Of a stretch of 64,000 nt of DNA, positions 61,330 through 64,000 are shown one piece after another. A model generated the notes under the pieces. That model ran no database searches and was not told the origin of the DNA. It saw nothing but the letters and a program-made list of their open reading frames with translations. This stretch comes from a virus, in the IMG/VR virus record IMGVR_UViG_3300044614_000719, positions 1 to 64,000 of that record. The stretch is one strand, 5' to 3'. Each line of letters begins with the position of its first letter. Position 1 is the stretch's first letter. The position numbers and the translations under genes were made by a program.

Positions 61330-64000
61330 TTAAGGTTGCTTTCTTACAAAGATAATTTGTCCGGGCGGTCCGCTTGGCGATCCACCAGCAGTTGGATCTG
61401 TGCCATTTGGTACTACCAAATACAGTGGTCCTCTATTTGCATCTGTAATTGTACTTGAATAGTTTGTGGTATTGTATGTAGTCGCACCACTATACAATAG
61501 TGCTTTTGTTGCCACTGCATTCAAATCAAAATTATACTTACCATCTGCATTTGCTATTGCAATAGTATTTAGGAGGACTGGTTTACCTCTTGCAACCGCA
61601 CCAACTTCCCATGCTTGAAGAGCATCTGCGCCAGCACTTGCACCGTTGCTATCAAACAATTCATCTTGTGCCCATCTATGTGTATCTGAGTGAGTGCTTA
61701 CGGACAATCCAGTAACTGTTGCATTTGCAAAATTAATAGTTCTAGTTGTACCCCCAACCTCACCAAAATCAATGTCTATATCAAATATAATTTTGTTACT
61801 AGTAGTAAATTCTGATCCACTAATACGTATCGTTCCATCATCGTCTACATCGGTAAAATATAACGAAGTTAATTCGCTACCAGCAGAAATGCTTCTAAAT
61901 GTTAGTGCAAAGTTTTGATCCGCAATAATAGCAAAATCTTCAGTTGCAGTGTTGTTAAAATTTACAGAACGCATAAATGCGTATGCACCTGATGTTGCTA
62001 TATCAACAGTATTGGAAGTAGATCTAATTTGTTTAGAGTTTAGAGTCACACTTCGACCAGAACCAGAAAATGCTATATCATTTTCGGAATTCAATGTAAT
62101 GTTACTTGCTAAAGCAGTAAATGCCCCATTTTGTAGAACACTCGAACTATTATAAGTTTTAACATTTAGTGTATAAGCATCAGCATACACAACTTCAGTT
62201 ATTACATTATTGTAAATATATTTTTGTCCCGCAAGGCTTGCCAATGCTGAAGTTACTGTTATTAAATTAGTTTCAGCAAAATTATTTGTAGCAGTAAATC
62301 TATATTCTTTAGAAATTATATCAGTAGAAGTGGCAGTTCCTCCTATGGATGGTCTGCTATTAAATGATTCAATATTATAATAACTTGGTTTTGTTGTTGT
62401 TGCGTTTGTTTCATTACCATATCTTACAGTTGTACCAAAAGAAGTTGCACTAACAAGAGAAGAATTTGTTGCAAATCTTGGTGTCAAATCAGTAGAAAGA
62501 ATAGTCTTTGCAGATATTCCTATAGTTTTTGTACCAGTGGCTGATGTAGTTGTTAAAGTTGCGGTTCCATCAGTATTTCTAAACAATAAAACTTCACCAT
62601 TTGTTGCTAATGAACTTGATGTGTTTGGTGGTTCAGATGCGTTTTGTGTACCAACGCTACTATACCAACCAATACCCAACATACTTCTAACTGTTGTTCC
62701 TGCTCCAGTAACTGGAATTGCTTGCATATCGCCTGTAGATGCGCGTCCTAAGAAAGTATTTGGACTTATTGTTATTGGGGATGGTACAGCACCTATTGAA
62801 CTGGCATTTGCTAAAACTGTATTTGGTCCTATGACAGATAATCCATAATTTACAGTTAATTCTTTTGCCGTTGAATCATAAGAACCAGTAGCAGTTAAAC
62901 CAGAACCAGTTTTGAATGCTAGAGAAGTTAAATTAGCATCAACAGTGTTGACTCCTCCAGTACCAACAATAATTTGACGTATAGTTGGTGTTGGTTGAGT
63001 CGAACCTCCTGTAGAATTTATAGTTATAGTGTTTGTTGCGTCATTTGCGGTAAAACTAATATTTGTACCAGCACTAAATGTAAGTTTTCCTTTATTTGCC
63101 CCTAGTGCATTTAAATAAGTAGGAGAACCACCAGTACCAACTTCAATTAAACCAAAATATGGCATTTGTAAAGATGGTGCTGTAGAAGTTCCAACCCCTG
63201 TTGTCCAGGCCAAATCCGAATTTGTTATTGCTTCAATTGGTCCACTGCCAACTCTTCCAACAAAAGAGTTAGAGGAAACTGAAATTGCGCTCATTCCGTC
63301 TGTTGTTCCGGGATTTCCAAGCAACACATAATCATCTGATATATTTAAATCAAAAATAGCAGTATCGTTATTTGTATCTGTTACTATTGATATAAATTGA
63401 CCAGATTTTAATGTAAAATTATCACTAGAAGTATTTGCGTCAAAACTATCTAAAGTAGTACCATTTTTATTCTTAATGTTTACTTTAGCAAATGCGTTTT
63501 GTGCAACTCCAGTATTTGTTATTACTATTCTATTTGGAGAGCCTGGATTTGATAAAGAAATTCCAGTTCCTGCTTCAAAGAAAATTGCACCATTTTTATC
63601 AGCTGCGGTAATGTAATTAGAACCACCATCTATTGTCCATTTGCTGTATACACTGCTTATATTATCAATATATCCTGTTGGAGCAATACCCATCAAGAAA
63701 CGTAATGCGTTTCTTCCCAGTCTTTGTATCGAAGAAGAGGGGAACACTGATGTACTATTTGCACTTGGTGTTATTCTACCAACAACGAAACCAGCAAGTT
63801 CCGAGGGTAGATATTTACCAAGCGTATCTGTTGGCCAGAATCCTCCGGAGTCAACATCATAACTCGAAGAATCATAAGTGTATATTCCACCACTGGTATA
63901 TGTTATTGTTTTTGCGGGTTCTAATGCTAGAGAAACATCATCATAACTGGAACCCAAATTAGATACGAATGAACCAGTTCCACTACCCAATAAACTTACA
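61330..64000 (-). CDS. Large tail fibre-like protein, 5' end outside window
   Basis: The frame is open past the last base; an apparent start at 63990 is a TTG with no ribosome site, so the gene is cut at the edge. The visible part (about 889 residues) is a Ser/Thr/Asn/Gly-rich beta stem: STGGSTQPTPTIRQIIVGTGG, GLTATGSYDSTAKELTVNYGLSVIGPN, ISPNTFLGRASTGDMQAIPVTGAGTTVRSML and a closing PSGPPGQIIFVRKQP. Patterns like 'phe-leu-gly-arg-ala-ser' recur in tail fibre shafts. Fibre assignment is by composition and context. Confidence 0.75.
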   Translation of the reverse strand, partial: VSLLGSGTGSFVSNLGSSYDDVSLALEPAKTITYTSGGIYTYDSSSYDVDSGGFWPTDTLGKYLPSELAGFVVGRITPSANSTSVFPSSSIQRLGRNALRFLMGIAPTGYIDNISSVYSKWTIDGGSNYITAADKNGAIFFEAGTGISLSNPGSPNRIVITNTGVAQNAFAKVNIKNKNGTTLDSFDANTSSDNFTLKSGQFISIVTDTNNDTAIFDLNISDDYVLLGNPGTTDGMSAISVSSNSFVGRVGSGPIEAITNSDLAWTTGVGTSTAPSLQMPYFGLIEVGTGGSPTYLNALGANKGKLTFSAGTNISFTANDATNTITINSTGGSTQPTPTIRQIIVGTGGVNTVDANLTSLAFKTGSGLTATGSYDSTAKELTVNYGLSVIGPNTVLANASSIGAVPSPITISPNTFLGRASTGDMQAIPVTGAGTTVRSMLGIGWYSSVGTQNASEPPNTSSSLATNGEVLLFRNTDGTATLTTTSATGTKTIGISAKTILSTDLTPRFATNSSLVSATSFGTTVRYGNETNATTTKPSYYNIESFNSRPSIGGTATSTDIISKEYRFTATNNFAETNLITVTSALASLAGQKYIYNNVITEVVYADAYTLNVKTYNSSSVLQNGAFTALASNITLNSENDIAFSGSGRSVTLNSKQIRSTSNTVDIATSGAYAFMRSVNFNNTATEDFAIIADQNFALTFRSISAGSELTSLYFTDVDDDGTIRISGSEFTTSNKIIFDIDIDFGEVGGTTRTINFANATVTGLSVSTHSDTHRWAQDELFDSNGASAGADALQAWEVGAVARGKPVLLNTIAIANADGKYNFDLNAVATKALLYSGATTYNTTNYSSTITDANRGPLYLVVPNGTDPTAGGSPSGPPGQIIFVRKQP

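Noticed and set aside
1-64000. tRNA, rRNA, transposon, intein or homing endonuclease
   Set aside because: None seen: no cloverleaf in the gaps, no gap above 150 bases, and core genes (43, 41, 17, nrdJ) are uninterrupted.

Overview
This window is a contiguous piece of a large, AT-rich T4-like myovirus genome (tailed phage, T4 supergroup). The evidence is a near-complete T4 core set in the collinear order typical of marine and cyanophage-type T4-like viruses: gp13-14-15-16-17-18-19-20-(67/68)-21-22-23, then uvsY, uvsW, gp55, 47, 46, rnh, 45, 44, 62, regA, and further left dut, gp43, uvsX, gp41, gp61. All but the two leftmost genes lie on the minus strand, so the window reads biologically from right to left. 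No photosynthesis genes, tRNAs, integrase, insertion sequence or CRISPR were seen, so a cyanobacterial host is not indicated. The host is not identifiable from this stretch.

Layout by coordinate. 1-3473: lysis and accessory genes (holin-like protein, two lipoproteins, a membrane coiled-coil protein, RuvC-like resolvase, trypsin-like protease, m5C methyltransferase). 3470-5380: class II (B12-dependent) ribonucleotide reductase with its own consensus promoter. 5462-10404: beta-helix tailspike flanked by 23-bp direct repeats, plus fibre proteins including a 57-triplet collagen-like fibre. 10413-18640: thyX, primase, helicase, uvsX, DNA polymerase, a DUF1599-like protein and dut. 18660-28143: host-recognition cluster with three tandem glycine-rich adhesin-like paralogues and three fibre paralogues sharing an IKxKRGTT-like head. 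28143-33076: regA, clamp loader, clamp and RNase H operon. 33108-42143: methyltransferase, GNAT, gp46/47, late sigma gp55, UvsW, UvsY. 42188-58258: head and tail morphogenesis, interrupted by a three-gene accessory block (collagen-like protein, putative glycosyltransferase, beta-rich virion protein) between gp20 and the gp67/68-like gene. 58328-64000: a small early-type gene and two large structural or fibre proteins, the last cut by the window edge.

Expression logic. Exact T4-type late promoter boxes (TATAAATA) precede gp13, the gp67-like gene, gp22, gp23 and the fibre cluster, matching the presence of gp55. Sigma70-like promoters, mostly with a 16-bp spacer, precede the reductase, uvsY, gp55, the replication operon and a small gene right of gp13. 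The most striking regulatory element is a perfect 12-bp hairpin in front of gp13 that contains its Shine-Dalgarno sequence in the stem and a late promoter in the loop, the layout T4 uses to silence late genes on early read-through transcripts. Most neighbouring genes overlap by ATGA or TAATG, so translational coupling is widespread. No gap exceeds 150 bases. Reading the short gaps by eye recovered three genes below 60 codons (59, 39 and 55 aa).
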